Of a DNA stretch of 64,000 bases, positions 46,909 to 59,209 are shown in pieces. The stretch comes from Prunella strophiata (Eukaryota; Chordata; Aves; Passeriformes; Prunellidae). Positions within the stretch are counted from its first letter, which is position 1; the number at the start of each line of letters is the position of its first letter. Position numbers and translations under genes: made by a program. Location: positions 66,990,395-67,054,394 of the forward strand of contig JAZBQD010000014.1 of assembly GCA_036583965.1 (NCBI GenBank). The letters run 5' to 3'. The notes beneath the pieces were generated by a model. The model had not been told where the DNA came from and did no database searches. It saw nothing but the letters and a program-made list of their open reading frames with translations.

Positions 46909-48522
46909 TTTTCTCCCAAATTCTGAAGACTGTGAGCTTCATTAAAATCTTCTTAAGGCTTCAAAAATCTGCATAGAATTTAATCGTGCAAATGAATGGA
47001 GGTTTGCAATATTTGTATCACAAAGATTTCTGTCAAAAACCCACAGTTGGAAATAACATGCTGTTTGTCGTGTAATTGTTACTATTCACTAAAGCAGAAA
47101 AAGCAAGTGCAGAGAGCTAAAGAACTGACAGCCTAGTCATTTAAAACTACAGGTTGTCTCCTGGATGACAATAGTTTTCCAAGTAGAGCCTAACCCATGC
47201 CGAGAAGTTGCTTGCTGGAAGTATATATAGGGTAATATTTTAACACTTTAGTTGAACAGAGATTTTTTTCCTTAAAAAATAAGGAAATGTTGCTCAGAAA
47301 AATGCGGAGAAGGCAAGAAAGGCATATTATCTTTTTTACTTCACAATGGTTGTTTATGCCTCAGTTCTAAATTCTAGATTAATTAGATTAATTGTGGAAG
47401 TTGATTTAAACCTGAGCTGTGAAGCAGTATAGATGAATTTAAGAGAGACCAGTTTTCTGTACTGGAAAACCTCTGTAACTTAAGTTTTCTTGGCAATAAT
47501 CTCCCACCTATAAAACAAAGATAATAATTCCTGCTTGTCTGTTAGGTAAAATTGGAATTGGGGAAAAAAAAATAAAATTATAAGGTTGGGGAAATGGGGA
47601 AATGGGTAAATGGCAGATGAAGTGACTGTTTTTAAAACATAGGTAAAAAGAAATATGTGTATGTTTTCATCAAAATGCTGAGCAGATGGCCCTTTTTTTT
47701 TTCATTTGATAATATTGAAATGACAATAAAATCAGTAAAAATAATAGTAAAACCAGATATTTTGTCTGGTAATATTATGACCTTTTCTATTAGCATAAGC
47801 ATACCCTCCAACTGAATTTACAGGCAAGTGTTTTTGCCTGACTCACAGTGATTCTATTAAAATTGTTAAGGACTAGATCTAGTTGATCAGCAGTGACTGA
47901 GTGGAATTAACATTTTTTTATTGTAATTGGATAATTAATGGCTGAAGCTGGGATCTACACAAAGACAGGCAGATCCCCCACTGAAACCCAAACAAAGAAA
48001 GGACCTGTAAGGGTGACTTGGTGTAGCTCAAAGAGAGTTTGAAGAGGTTTAACAAAACCTCAAAAAATAGAACAGAGCTTTGGAAAATACTGTTCCTAGC
48101 ATTGCAATGAAATAAAAAACCCCCAAACCAACAAACCACTTTCTTTGAATAGATGGGTTTTCTTTGCTTTGTGCTAACAAAGCACGTTGTATTAACAAAT
48201 CCCTGGAGATGCTGTAGTAACTCCAGCTCGATTTGAAGGTGAGAAATAAAGCACATTAGATTTCAAGAGGATTTGCAAAGCCCTCAGCAGTTTTGTCCCA
48301 GCTGCTACTACTATTTATTTTTGTGTATTTTCTCTCCCTAGTTCATCCTATCAAGTCTTAGGCACTTAAATTAAACTCCTGGTCATGGGGCAGGTTCTTG
48401 TCTCAGGAGCATTCCATTGTCCTCCAAAGCTGCAGATCTTTTGTGTTGACCAGAGAGAAAAGTGGAGCTCCTACCTCAGGTATGTCATTTAAAGGGACAG
48501 ATCCAATGGTTTGCTCATGGTT

Positions 48523-48599
48523 ATGTAGCTCATTGATGTATCAATAAAACAGAGGCTCTTGGAGAACTTCTGTTTTATTGATACATCACCTGTCTATAT
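48523..48599. repeat. Strong foldback with a perfect 20-bp stem
   Basis: The arm at 48534-48553 (starting TGATGTATCA) is the exact reverse complement of 48569-48588 (ending TGATACATCA), with a 15-nt loop. Beyond a 5 x 5 internal loop, 48523-48528 can pair with 48594-48599 (six pairs, one G-U), giving a 77-nt hairpin in all. The overall size is like an animal microRNA precursor, but the perfect stem is more like a recent foldback. No TG...CA ends or target duplication mark it as a transposon. Confidence 0.93.
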
Positions 48600-49259
48600 T
48601 TTTCAGTAGGTGTTGCTGTAAATGTAATTCTTGTTTCAAGTTCTTTTGTTGTCATCTGTATTAATTTCAGTATTTCATGTGTCTTTGAATTTGGACCTCT
48701 GAAATTAATAGGGATTTTTGCACTGGCTTCAAGGGCAAGCAGGGTGAGATCCTATCCATCCTTTGAACTTTCAAGCCCTTTAAAAATTAAACAAAAACTA
48801 ACAGTGTAAGAATAATGAAGGATAATTTTTTCTGACCATGGGCAAGAGATTTTAATAAAGCTGGATTTGAAGATAACTGCATTTTCTTGTCTGCATTTGT
48901 GCAAACATTGTTATACCAGATACAGGAATTTAGAGGGTACATGAGCAATTATGGTTTTGGGTCTGCTTGGGAGGTGCCCAAGGATGTTCTTGTCCTTCTT
49001 GGCCAGGTGTTATTAACAGACATAAATTTGGATTTCATCAATAAATAAATAAAGTGAATCTCCATAATATAGCCCTGTGCTGTGTGAATAGTGCAAACAG
49101 AATACTGTTTGTAACTTAATTATGAAATATTTTAAACAGCAAATTCTGTTTTTGAAAGCTCTTTGAAGCTATACATGTGTGTGTCTAACTGACCAAAGAA
49201 TAGAGCAAACTAGCTAGCAAATAATTTTTTCTGTAGGACATCAGACCTTACAGCAAAGT

Positions 49260-49281
49260 AAAAAAAAAAAAAAAAAAAAAA
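49260..49281. repeat. Poly-A run (22)
   Basis: Uninterrupted run of 22 A bases with no recognisable retroposon upstream. Confidence 0.92.
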
Positions 49282-51729
49282 GACTGGCATATATTCACTT
49301 ATTACAAGTACAGAAAAAGTATTTCTATATAATTAATTCTGAAAGTAAGGTTTATATGTGTTACTAAAGACAAGACATTCATTCTCTGCTTTATTCTATA
49401 TATTTCTTTGCTTCCAGCTAGTAATCTTTCTTTGAAATACCATGGAAACAAGCAAATATGCCTCATTAAATTTTCCTTGCAGGGAAGAAGAGGGGAAAAA
49501 AATACCAAAACAGAAAAAGCAGAGAATTTTTAAATCATGAAGTAGGAAAGACTAACATAGAAGGGGTGATTAAATTGCCTTTCTTAATTCTTTCAGGCAT
49601 AGTAGGATAATTTGCTGGGGAAAAAAACACTGCAACAACTTATTTCTTGAATCACCTCACTTGTAGTTGGGCTGCTTTCCAGTTGAATACTGCAGTATTA
49701 CTTCACATTTTACAGTCTTGCTCATGACTGCGAGATATGAATCACAGCTGATAACCAACAGTCCCTTACTATAGCTAAAATAATGCTTTCAAATTTACTT
49801 TTAAAGGATTTTTAAAATATTCCTATAAAATAATACCTTAAAATTCAAACTTTGCATAAATTAATATCTATCTGACATTTTAAACACAGATATGTTTAGA
49901 ACTTGCTATCAAAAACTGGGCCAGATTTCCAAAGAGACACCACTAAATTCTGTAAAGCTATGCTGATATACAGCAGTTGAGGACTCAGATAAGGAAAAGT
50001 TATTAAACCAGAATTTGCAAGTATATTCTTTAATAAGGGATTTAAAACTGCTTTGTACTTAGAAGGAATTTTAATTTTCTAGCAATATACCTTGCTCTGC
50101 CTTCATATGTCATTGAGATCCCAATGAACTGGTTGTGGAAGATCCACACACCACTTGTCAGAACCCCCCTCCCTGTTTGCCCAAAATGTGTCCTGTGGCT
50201 TTAACTAAGGGGATGTCTGAGGAACATGTCTTGAAATTAAGCTCCAGTCTTCAGAATATCCCCACAATCTTAAAGTCAGCTTGGTAGTGAAAGGGATATT
50301 GATTTAGCTGAGTTAGTATTTTGCACCCTGAAATCACTTTAACAGAAGAAAGATCAATAAATTACTTTCTCAGATCAGTCTGTGTTTTTATTTAGCTGGC
50401 GGGAGGTGTAATTCATTTCCCAATGTGTTAATTTCTAACAGTGCAAAGACAAAGGCCCTCAAGACCCCTTTACACTGAGAAAACTCAAAGGCACAGGGAG
50501 AAATAATGCCAGATGCTCACCACTGTGAGCCTGGAGAGAGCCAGGGAACATCCAGAGACAGAGAATGCTCAAACAGCATAAGGACTGTGGGAACCAGCAC
50601 AACCCACTGCTCCTTGAACTCTTGTATCTGGGCTGTGTCCCCATTTTGGATAGCCCAGGAGCATGCAGACCCCACAGCTGGTTTTACCACCCCTTGGAAA
50701 AAACCTGAGAAGACCTAAGTTGGTGAATTATCTAGGTGAGGAAGAATCAGACTTTATCCATGCATGGCTTTCCTTGGAATGGTGTCCACCTTCCCACATC
50801 CAGAGAGCTCCAGTTAAACTCCACCTGAGGAGTTTTTCCCACTGAATTCCCCAATTTCTGCCTATCTGAAGCAGATTTATGCAAGCAGCTCTTTGATCCA
50901 GTTCCTGTATTAGTCCCAGGCCATTTTCAGAGGAATACAATGTTTGAGGGGTAGGTAACAGATTAAGCAAAAACATACCGATGAACTAAATCTAGAAATT
51001 GATTTCCAATGAAAGGCTTAAAAAAACCTAACAAAAATTCCCTCCAGAGGATCAGAAATGTAACAGCATTAACCCTGTGCCAAGAAAAATGATAGATCTA
51101 TTCAAGCAAGGAAATAAGTCATGTCAAAAAAATATCCACATTTTGAAAATAATTTGGTAAAGCATCTCAAGCTGTTCAGCCCTGCTGCAGCCACATTGCT
51201 AAAGGGTGGAAAGGCAATAATTGTCTCGGGTTTCCTGCCATGTCACTTGCCTTTTTGCTGATCCACTAAATCCAAAATGCCATTGTCTCTGGGAGGGAAA
51301 CAAGTGCCTATAACAACAGTTCTCAAGTGCCTGTAGACCTGGAGAACTGCTGTGGGTACACCACAGCCCAACAGGTCTCTAAATAATTGTTCAAAAAATA
51401 TTGTGTGGGATTTTTTTTTTTATTCAGAAAATTATTCAGGTTTTATAATTCTATTCTGATGACTGAAAATTACAGTTCTCAGAGGCAGAAAGAAAACTCA
51501 TCAGTACCTTCAATGAGGGTTGTTCTTTTTAAAAGGCAAAGGTGTTAGTCTGAAGATTTTAATGGTAAAATGTGTTACTCTGGTTATCTGACTTCCTACT
51601 TAATAAAAATCCCTTTATAACTCATGCACTTAAGATTGATATTTTTGGTTGAACTAGAGCACATCCTAGTGCTAAGGAGAGATTAGTGGAGAGACCTTCA
51701 TTCTTGATGGTAAAATTTGAAGTGATGCA

Positions 51730-52090
51730 AATGAAGAGAGGCTGAGAGGGCTTCAGTTGGAAAGAGAAGGTTTAGAGGCATCTTACCAATGTGTACAAAC
51801 ACCTGATGTGGGAGTAGGGAAGACAGAGGTGGACCTTTCTCAGCGGTGCTCAGGAAAACAGGCAAAGAGCAACTCAAAGAGGGAAAATTCCATGTAAATT
51901 TAAGAATATCAGGTTTCTTGTATGGGTGGTCAAATGCCAAACAGATTGTTCATGTTGCAAGTCCCCATCCTCGGGGTTATTCAAGTCCCATCTGGATTTT
52001 GCCCTGAACAAGCTGCTGCAAAAGACTCTTTTGAGCAGGGGTGTTGGACATGTTATTCTCTAAAGGCCCTTTCCAACTTCAACAGTACCA
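51730..52090 (+). mobile_element. CR1 LINE 3' fragment
   Basis: Diverged plus-strand CR1. It starts in the RT C-terminus (GAAGAGAGGCTGAGAGGGCT). It passes through TCTCAGCGGTGCTCAGGA, a degraded middle section, and CCCCATCCTCGGGGTTATTC. It ends GAGCAGGGGTGTTGGACATG and GGCCCTTTCCAACTTCAACA. This tail type (GGGGTGTTGGAC...) differs from the GCCATGGCAGG type elsewhere in the window, so more than one CR1 subfamily is present. The terminal octamers are absent. Confidence 0.85.
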
Positions 52091-53065
52091 AACACTTCTT
52101 CCTGTAATCTAATAACCCACAGCAAATAGCAGCTAATTACCCTCCAGAATAAAAATCTGCATTTATTTCCTATTTAATTTTATCTTCAATTTCTAGCTGT
52201 TGGATCTTGGCTTGTGTCTGGCCACTTGATTAAAGAGCTCTCTTCTAGCTGCTCTTCGGATGCTCTCAGATCAAGCCACCTGTTAACCCTCTTTCTGATA
52301 AGCCAAAGGGTATTTCCACAAATAAATACTCCATGTTCTTGGTTAAAATGGAAATTGAGCCCTTAATCTAGTCAATTTGCAGGAACAGGTACTTTACTGT
52401 CCAAGTGCAATCTGAACAGATTCTGACTGTTGAACTCACATCCCTGTCTCTTGTAATGAGTCAAGATAATAACATGTAAAAAGAAAAAAAAAAAACCAAT
52501 AACCCAAAGTCACAATACCATGTCTCCCACCTAAAAATGACCCCTACTTCCAAAGCCAGCAAGAGATAATAAGCATGATCTTAGGTATATCAGAATCCTT
52601 TTAAGATTCTGACATGATGTACAGATGACCTGAAAAAGAGTCAGCCCTGAAAAAGGTCAGTTTTAGGGGCTAAGTTGCAGAATCTACCTGGCCCCTCTTT
52701 GGATTTTTATTTTTTTCTGATTTTTGGCAAGAAACATATTTACATTATTACTGGCTGTCTAAGATACTATAAACACACAGTAATAATTGAAGATGTACCC
52801 AGTTCGAGGAGTAAAGAAGAATATGCAACTGAGGCATATTGAATAGGCAAATTGATTTGCCATTTTACACTAGAAACACACTGCAGTAAAGCTACTGAAA
52901 TCAGTGGTGCTGTGTAGCTTAAATAGTTGAAAAATTCAGCAGTGCATCAAACCCAGAAGAAGACTACAGCAAACATCCAGAAACAAGGAGATTCCTTTAG
53001 GCTGTATAATTAGTTTTTCTCCTTATTTCCATCAGACATATTCTTTTGTTTAAAGGGCTGTGGGG

Positions 53066-53081
53066 AAAAAAAAAAAAAAAA
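53066..53081. repeat. Poly-A run (16)
   Basis: Uninterrupted run of 16 A bases. Confidence 0.88.
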
Positions 53082-55051
53082 GTGATTTGAAAATATATTT
53101 CATTTTAGCTGTAAACAGTGGTCAATTAGTGTTCATAGCAATGGGCTTCGTGGCAAATCTTGAGTGTTCTGTTGATTAATGTCAGCTATGAGATGGTGAA
53201 GGATCCTGAGTGTCAGAGCTTCTCTCTGAGTTAATTTCCAACTTCCACAGTCTCATTACTCAAAGCCCATCTTAAATTTGGACTGAAATTTGAGGACTCC
53301 TGCCATGAACAATTCACACTACTTATCAAACCAAGATTTAATCACTTTCTTCCATCCAATATTTTATATTGATTCTATTCTGATTTTTATTGCTTCTACT
53401 TTTACTTACTCTTCACATAATCTCTACATAACAAGAGTAACAATGAATAATTCAATGGTTAATCACAGCCTTGCTCCCTGTGCCAGGATCAGGGTATTTT
53501 TTGTTACTCCTTAGCATTCCAATATGATGGAAGAGAGTTTTGTTTATGTGTTTGCTGTTGTCTGTTGTTCCTGCACCTGTCTACTCCTCTCTGAAAATGA
53601 AGTTTATTGTTTTCTTAGTTTCTGTGTGTAAAAATCCCAGTTCAATTAGATTACCTTTTTAGAAAGGATGGAAGATATAAAAGTACAGCTGTTTAAGCAA
53701 TTAGCAGAGCAGCATGACATGAGCAAGCCTAGAGCTATTGGAAACTCACCTGGCTTCAGATGCCATTATAAACTCAGAATTTGCTTTGGGTCACTGGGAG
53801 GGACAGGACATGTTAGAGCAGAATCAAATTTGCTGGTGAGCTCCTCTCTATGACAGGAGCCATTTTTAATCCCTTCATACTTGAAATACATCTTTTCCAA
53901 CATTTGGGGTGAAATCCATCTCCAGGTTAATGCAAGTGTCTACATGTTGCTCTCTAAATGTTTCTGAGTCTGTTTGCATCACTTTTGGAGAAGATCAAGC
54001 CAATATGACAGCCTAGAAAATTAAATATTCATTTGGCTGGCCTTTGTGTGTCTAGTTTCAGGTGAGCTGAACTGCACAGTGTATTTAGGAGTGAAAGGTA
54101 GAGACTAAACTGAATCATCTTAGGGCATCTGAAATGGCATCAAACCTCCATACTAGGGGAGCTGAACATCCTTTTTCTTTGTGTTTGCTGAAATCAGTCT
54201 TTCTCTGTTCCACTTGCATGGAACCTTTCTAGATATTTGGCATTAGCCTTAATCCAATTTTATGTTACACATCAGCAAGATCAGAATTATTCAGTGCTGA
54301 GAATCATGGATAATCTAATGCAAATTTTGCTATAGTAGATTCCCAAAGCCTCCTCAGGTTAAGTAAGCACATTCACATGATTAAGATTATGATCTTTCCC
54401 AGCTGCTTTGTTTCCTTTACTGGGGACTTTAACTTGCCTACCTAATTCCAGGAGGGATAATAAACAATGTCCACAACTGAAAAGATAATAAATTTCATCA
54501 TAAATCAATAAAAAACAAAAACTTTTGGGAGGAAGGACATTCCCCTGTATTTGTTTCACAGAGAGCAAAAAGGACAGAGAACAATTAATGAGCAGTGACA
54601 CTTAGGAGATTTCCAGTTAGCCAGAAACTCAATTGAGTCCCTTGAAACCTGTTTTCCTGCCTCAGCCACCAGCCCGTGTACTTCCTCAGACCTCTGCTCA
54701 GTTTCTCAGCAATAACAACAATTAGAAAAAGCACAGAAATCACTTAATTAATCTCCACAGAATTTTTTGTTGTTCGGTAGGATGTGGGAGAGAAGAAATG
54801 AGAAAAGAGCTGGCAGAAGTGAAGGAAGAAAAAAACACAGTAACTGAGAGTTTCAGGCAGTGGTCTAAGCTCTGGGGGACAGAGGTTAAGTCACTGCTTG
54901 GCATAATTTGCAGTAACTCGAGGTGAAAAACTCTTCAGGCAAAGTGAATATCTGTGAATCTGACCTCCTCTGCTTTTGGGATAGACAGACTTGTATTTAG
55001 GGATAATCTCCTGCAAAAATTCGGTTATCACACTGCAGAGCACAAAAGAAG

Positions 55052-55083
55052 AAAAAAAAAAAAAAAAAAGAAGAAGAAGAAAA
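55052..55083. repeat. A18 plus (GAA)n
   Basis: Eighteen A bases followed by about four GAA/AAG units. The 78- and 91-codon frames over this have lysine or phenylalanine runs produced by the repeat. Confidence 0.9.
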
Positions 55084-55780
55084 AAAGGAGGTGACAGGGG
55101 ACTTAAAATAGTTTCTATAACACGAAATTGGTGTCCTCCATTCTCATCATCAGTGCTGAGCTCCACTTCCAGGGAAAGGATGAGTTTGCAGCAGCTCCCA
55201 CATGTACTTGTTCTGAAGCTGTACTAGGTCATCTGCTGCTCTCAGCTACAGATATATTTTGCAGTGGCAGCCAAAAAAAAGGTCATTTGTCAGAGCACAG
55301 TGAGAGTGGGGTGATTACTGGGCCTTGATTACTGCTGTAATACAAATAAAGAATATTAATAACCTAAATTACATTCTGACTCCTTTTACTGTAGCTTTGC
55401 AAGAAGAAAAAAAGAAGCCAACTGGATTGTGAAGACATTTCACTAATGGTTAATGAATATTTATTACTTTTGAAGAAGAGAGAAGACTGTGTCAGGGTGC
55501 TGCATAGCCCTGTGCATCAATGGTTTATCCTTGCATTTTTCTTCCCATCAAGTGCCTTCATCAAGGTCTGAAGGAAATAGTCTTTTCATTTCAGGCTGCA
55601 CAGAAAATACACATTCTGTTTGAAAAGTCTGGAAGAAAGCACAGCATCTCCAAACCCTGTGATAAAACTGGTGAAAAACCCCAAAGGTTCCAATCTGTGT
55701 TTGGACCATTAGAGACTGAGGACACTGGAAGGGAAAGTGACATTCCCAGTGTTTCATTTGATCTAGGAATAACTAGGGGC

Positions 55781-56390
55781 TGTGCTGGTTTTGGTTGATG
55801 TAGAGCTAATTTTCTGACAGCAGCCAGCCTGGGGCTGTGGTTTGGATTTGGGCTGAAATGGTGTTGATAATACAGTGCTGTTTTCATTATTACTGGGCAG
55901 AGCTTACACAGAGTCATGGCCTTTCCTGCTCCTCACCCCATTCCAGCTGCGAGGGGGCTGGGGCTGCATTAGGAGATGAGAGGGAACACATCTGGAGCAG
56001 CTGACCCCAACTGATCCCAGGGACTTCCCAGAACATACAGGGTCATGTGCAGTTCATGAATCTTGGGAGAAAAGAAGGAAAGGGCTGGGGAGGAAGAAGG
56101 GCAGGGGGGCATTTTTACAGCTGGAATTTGCCTTCCCAAGTCACTGTTACATTTGATGGAGCCCTGTTTTCCTGGGGATGGCTGAACACCCACTGCCCAT
56201 GGGAAATAAGCAATTAATTCCTTGTTTGGCTTTGCTTGTGCACAGCTTTTGCTTTACCTGGTAAACTGCCTGTACCTCAAACCATGGGTTTTCTCACTTT
56301 TACCCTTGAAATTCTCTCCCCCACCTCTGTGTTAAGGGACTTGGGAGAGCAGCTTTGTGGGGCTGGGCTGGCTGGGGTTAAACCAGGACA
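55781..56390 (+). mobile_element. Full-length solo LTR, avian ERVL-like family
   Basis: The 610-bp LTR begins TGTGCTGGTTTTGGTTGATG and ends GGCTGGGGTTAAACCAGGACA, with terminal inverted repeat TGTGCTGG/CCAGGACA. It is flanked by GGGC on both sides (55777-55780 and 56391-56394). That is one base shorter than the five expected for ERVL, so the fifth base may have mutated. The body follows the order known for this widespread bird LTR: TAGAGCTAATTTTC near the start, CAGCTGACCCCAACTGATCC in the middle, GGAGATGGCTGAAC-like CTGGGGATGGCTGAACACCC, and TTTTGCTTTACCTGGTAAAC near the polyadenylation region. The positions where the family carries its TATA box (about 56030-56075) and its ATTAAA-type signal (about 56255-56265) are degraded here. 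No retroviral genes adjoin. The frames over it are incidental. Confidence 0.93.
56082..56109 (+). repeat. G-run cluster in LTR
   Basis: Runs of 3, 4, 3 and 6 G bases with spacers of 2, 8 and 2 bases. This is a near-canonical G-quadruplex pattern with one loop slightly long. It lies just after the expected promoter region of the LTR. Confidence 0.55.
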
Positions 56391-58989
56391 GGGCAAAAAG
56401 GTCCTTTGCCATAGGCACCTTCAGGAATAATCCAAAAACTCATCATATGAGCACATCTCTCCAGAACTCTCTCTTATAAATATTTTAGCAGAACAGGAAG
56501 AGTTGGTGACCTTTGATACCTTTTCATGGAACTAATAAACTGTCAAAAGGCTTTTTTTTTCCCCCTTTCTGTAGAAATTAGGTTTCCAACTTGCAGTGAC
56601 TCAATCCTTCTGGAGAGCAGTCTTTTCTTACTGTGTCTGGATTGTCTCCATGCATTCAATGCAAAATCTGATGATTTTGGGAGGAAAAAATGTATGAAAA
56701 ATACCAATAAAAAGGAGGGGCTGTAGTGGTGAAATAAGCACTTTTTAAGTTTCATTTTCAGGTTTAGAAAGAACTAGCTTGGAGTCAGATGCTTTGCTTT
56801 AATTTTCCATGGCCCAAGTGGAAGGCAAATACAGCCCATAATATTTTTGTTCATACTTGTGTACTCATTAATGTGCCTTTGTGATAAAGGCAGAAGCGAT
56901 GCAAGACTCACAGATGACCCTTTTTGTTATTGATCACATATTTTTTAATCTTTCCCTTTTTTAAGACTTCATAAAAGGTTAGTGTTTTTTTTCCCAGTTT
57001 ACTTTAAAGTTGTCTGTAGAAAAGGTTGATTTTTTTTTTTTTTTTTCCTGCTTGGGATTTTGAGGGACAGATTGAGATTTCTTTAATTAAAATACTAAGG
57101 GAAAGAAACAGAATTAAATTTCTTGAGTTTTAACTTTAATAAACACCAGTTTATTAGATATTTCAAAACAACCTCCCTTTGGTGTCTATTTCAACATTTT
57201 ACTTTTCTGCATAACTGTCTGGTGCAGTTGTATCTAAACAGCAGCAATTTCCCTTCCCACATAACATTTTGGATAAATGAGATCACTCAATGTTATAAAC
57301 CCAAGTAGTGAAAAAAGCAAGTTTCAAAGCCCAAAAAACTTAAATTCCTGTAGTGAATAAGCAAAGTGACTGCTGGAATATCATATAAAGATGAAAATGT
57401 GGATCTGCAGTATGCACAGGTTCCAGGGACTGTTGAAAGTTCTCTTCAGCAGAAATGATGCAGTAGAATTTAAGTCACAGTGTTTTCCACTGGAAAGCCC
57501 ATCTGAGCACCAACTTTTGATGTGTTGGATAGTCAGAATGGACATCCAAATTGTTCAAGGACTGAGTGTACCCAGTTTCCACTCTGATGGTGCATCTGTG
57601 AGTCTCAGGGACCTACAGTTTTGGTCCTGACACCTACTATGTAATAATTATGCACCCATACTTCCTGATTTTTATACAAAGAGATACGTGACCAGGTAAT
57701 TGCTGGCTGCAAAAAACAAACTGTGACAGCTCAGATCACAGCAAAAGAGATTTTAAGGATTATACCTTTACCATCTAGTTAGATGGTTTTTAATGCAGTT
57801 AAGGGAATTTTATTTACAAATCTGCTTAAGTTGTATTGTACATAACAGCATCCAACTCCCAGTGTTTTATTACACATTTAACCTGTCAGGTCCACTTCCA
57901 AGGATTTGCTCAGGCTGGCAGTTTGTATTCTGCCCTCTAAGATCCCTGGGCATCTTATATGGGCACAGAACCAAACAGTTCCAGAACATTTCAGTGTGTA
58001 TTTTTTTAAGAGAAACAGGTCTAATGCAAAAATAAGATGTTTCTGCAGTTTAGAAACTTTCCTACTGGCCCACTTATATCTGTGACTTTCTCAGTTTCTA
58101 TGAACGCTGTAAGACACTCTCTAGTTTTTAATTAAAAGTTTTTATGATACTGTATCAACTTCAATCATCCTCTACTTCTTGCCTTCATCCTTCCTTCCCA
58201 AAACCACCAAACAAATGCTCTCTTCCCACGACAGCTGGATATTGAGGGCATTTGTTGAGAGTAGGTCTAAAGCCTCTCTGCAGTCCATGGAACTTTAGCA
58301 CATGTTTAACTGCTGTACTAAATTGCATTGTACTGATCTGATCCAAAGCCTATTGATGTCAAAGGAAGAAAAGCTCCCATTGACTTCAGTTAGATTTCCA
58401 TCGGGCTTTTTTTTAAGGGAAAATGATTATGCACTTTTCCTTTTAAACATTTATGATGAAAAGCGTCAGCAAATAAAAATTTGTGAATAGACTCCCACAA
58501 AACAAAAGTGTCAGGAGCTGAAATACTGGGGCAGATGGGCTTTCAAGATCTGTCACTCCACCAGCATTGTACAGTTTAAAGGCACTGCATGCACTCAGTT
58601 TTCTGAGAGGGTGTGTGGACAAGAAACTGTTCTCATTCATTACTTTTTTAACTAGAGAGATTTGATCTTGGAGCCAGATGATGACTAGGACCTTTTGCAC
58701 AATGTTTTGTGTTCATCATTCATTGCATTGATATAATCCTGATAAACTTTCTGAAGGATTTTAGGCCTTTAATGTGCTGTGCATTTCTGTTTAAAACCAA
58801 GAATTTCCTATTTAAGATTCCACCACGCTGGAATTTTAAAATAACATATATGCAAATAATGTATCTTTCTCATATACAGCTTTAGGGTTTTTATGTAATT
58901 AAATAAATTTTAATGAGTTTTAAGATAGAGATCCTCATTTGTATGAATGACATAGAACTGTAATAGCAGGAAGCTCTGTCAGAAGAGAG
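56391..58989. other. Non-coding stretch, 2.6 kb
   Basis: No gene or mobile element recognised. It contains a T17 run (57030-57046). The short frames at 57391-58035 match nothing. Confidence 0.55.
57030..57046. repeat. Poly-T run (17)
   Basis: Uninterrupted run of 17 T bases. Confidence 0.9.
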
Positions 58990-59209
58990 TTTAGCTATTA
59001 GTAAAGGTTTTTCACCCAGAGGGTGGTTGGGCACTGGAACAGGCTCCCCAGGGCAGTGGTCACAGCACCAACCCTGACAGAGTTCAAGAAGTTTGGACTA
59101 ATGCTCTCAGGCAGATGGTGTGACTCTTGGGGTGTGCTGCACATGCCCAAGAACTGGATCAATGATCCTTGTGGGTCCCTTCCAATGCAGGACATTCTAT
59201 GATTCTGTT
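58990..59209 (+). mobile_element. CR1 LINE 3' end, second subfamily
   Basis: Well-preserved CR1 tail: TTCACCCAGAGGGTGGTTGG, GCACTGGAACAGGCTCCCCA, CCCTGACAGAGTTCAAGAAG, then TCAATGATCCTTGTGGGTCC and a terminal octamer (ATTCTATGATTCTG). The CCTTGTGGGTCC ending identifies a different subfamily from the GCCATGGCAGG-type copies and is shared with the reversed copy at 63086. Plus orientation, strongly 5'-truncated. Confidence 0.95.

Larger units (their letters stand above)
44822..51729. other. Non-coding stretch, 6.9 kb
   Basis: No gene or recognisable transposon. It includes a GC-rich patch (46180-46390), a 94-bp-period duplication (46758-46908), a strong foldback (48523-48599) and an A22 run (49260-49281). 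The 112-codon minus frame at 47918-48256 is unidentified. Confidence 0.55.
52091..55780. other. Non-coding stretch, 3.7 kb
   Basis: No gene or transposon recognised. It includes A runs at 52484-52495 and 53066-53081, and A18 followed by GAA repeats at 55052-55083. Confidence 0.55.

Noticed and set aside
47918..48256. 112-codon minus-strand frame that looked possibly coding
   Set aside because: No family resemblance, no splice or start context, and the surrounding DNA is ordinary AT-rich sequence.
52590..52612. 8-bp inverted repeat (TCAGAATC/GATTCTGA)
   Set aside because: Too short to stand out from chance in 64 kb.
52801..52812. GTTCGAG-like string, considered as a tRNA T-arm
   Set aside because: No cloverleaf, A box or acceptor stem around it.
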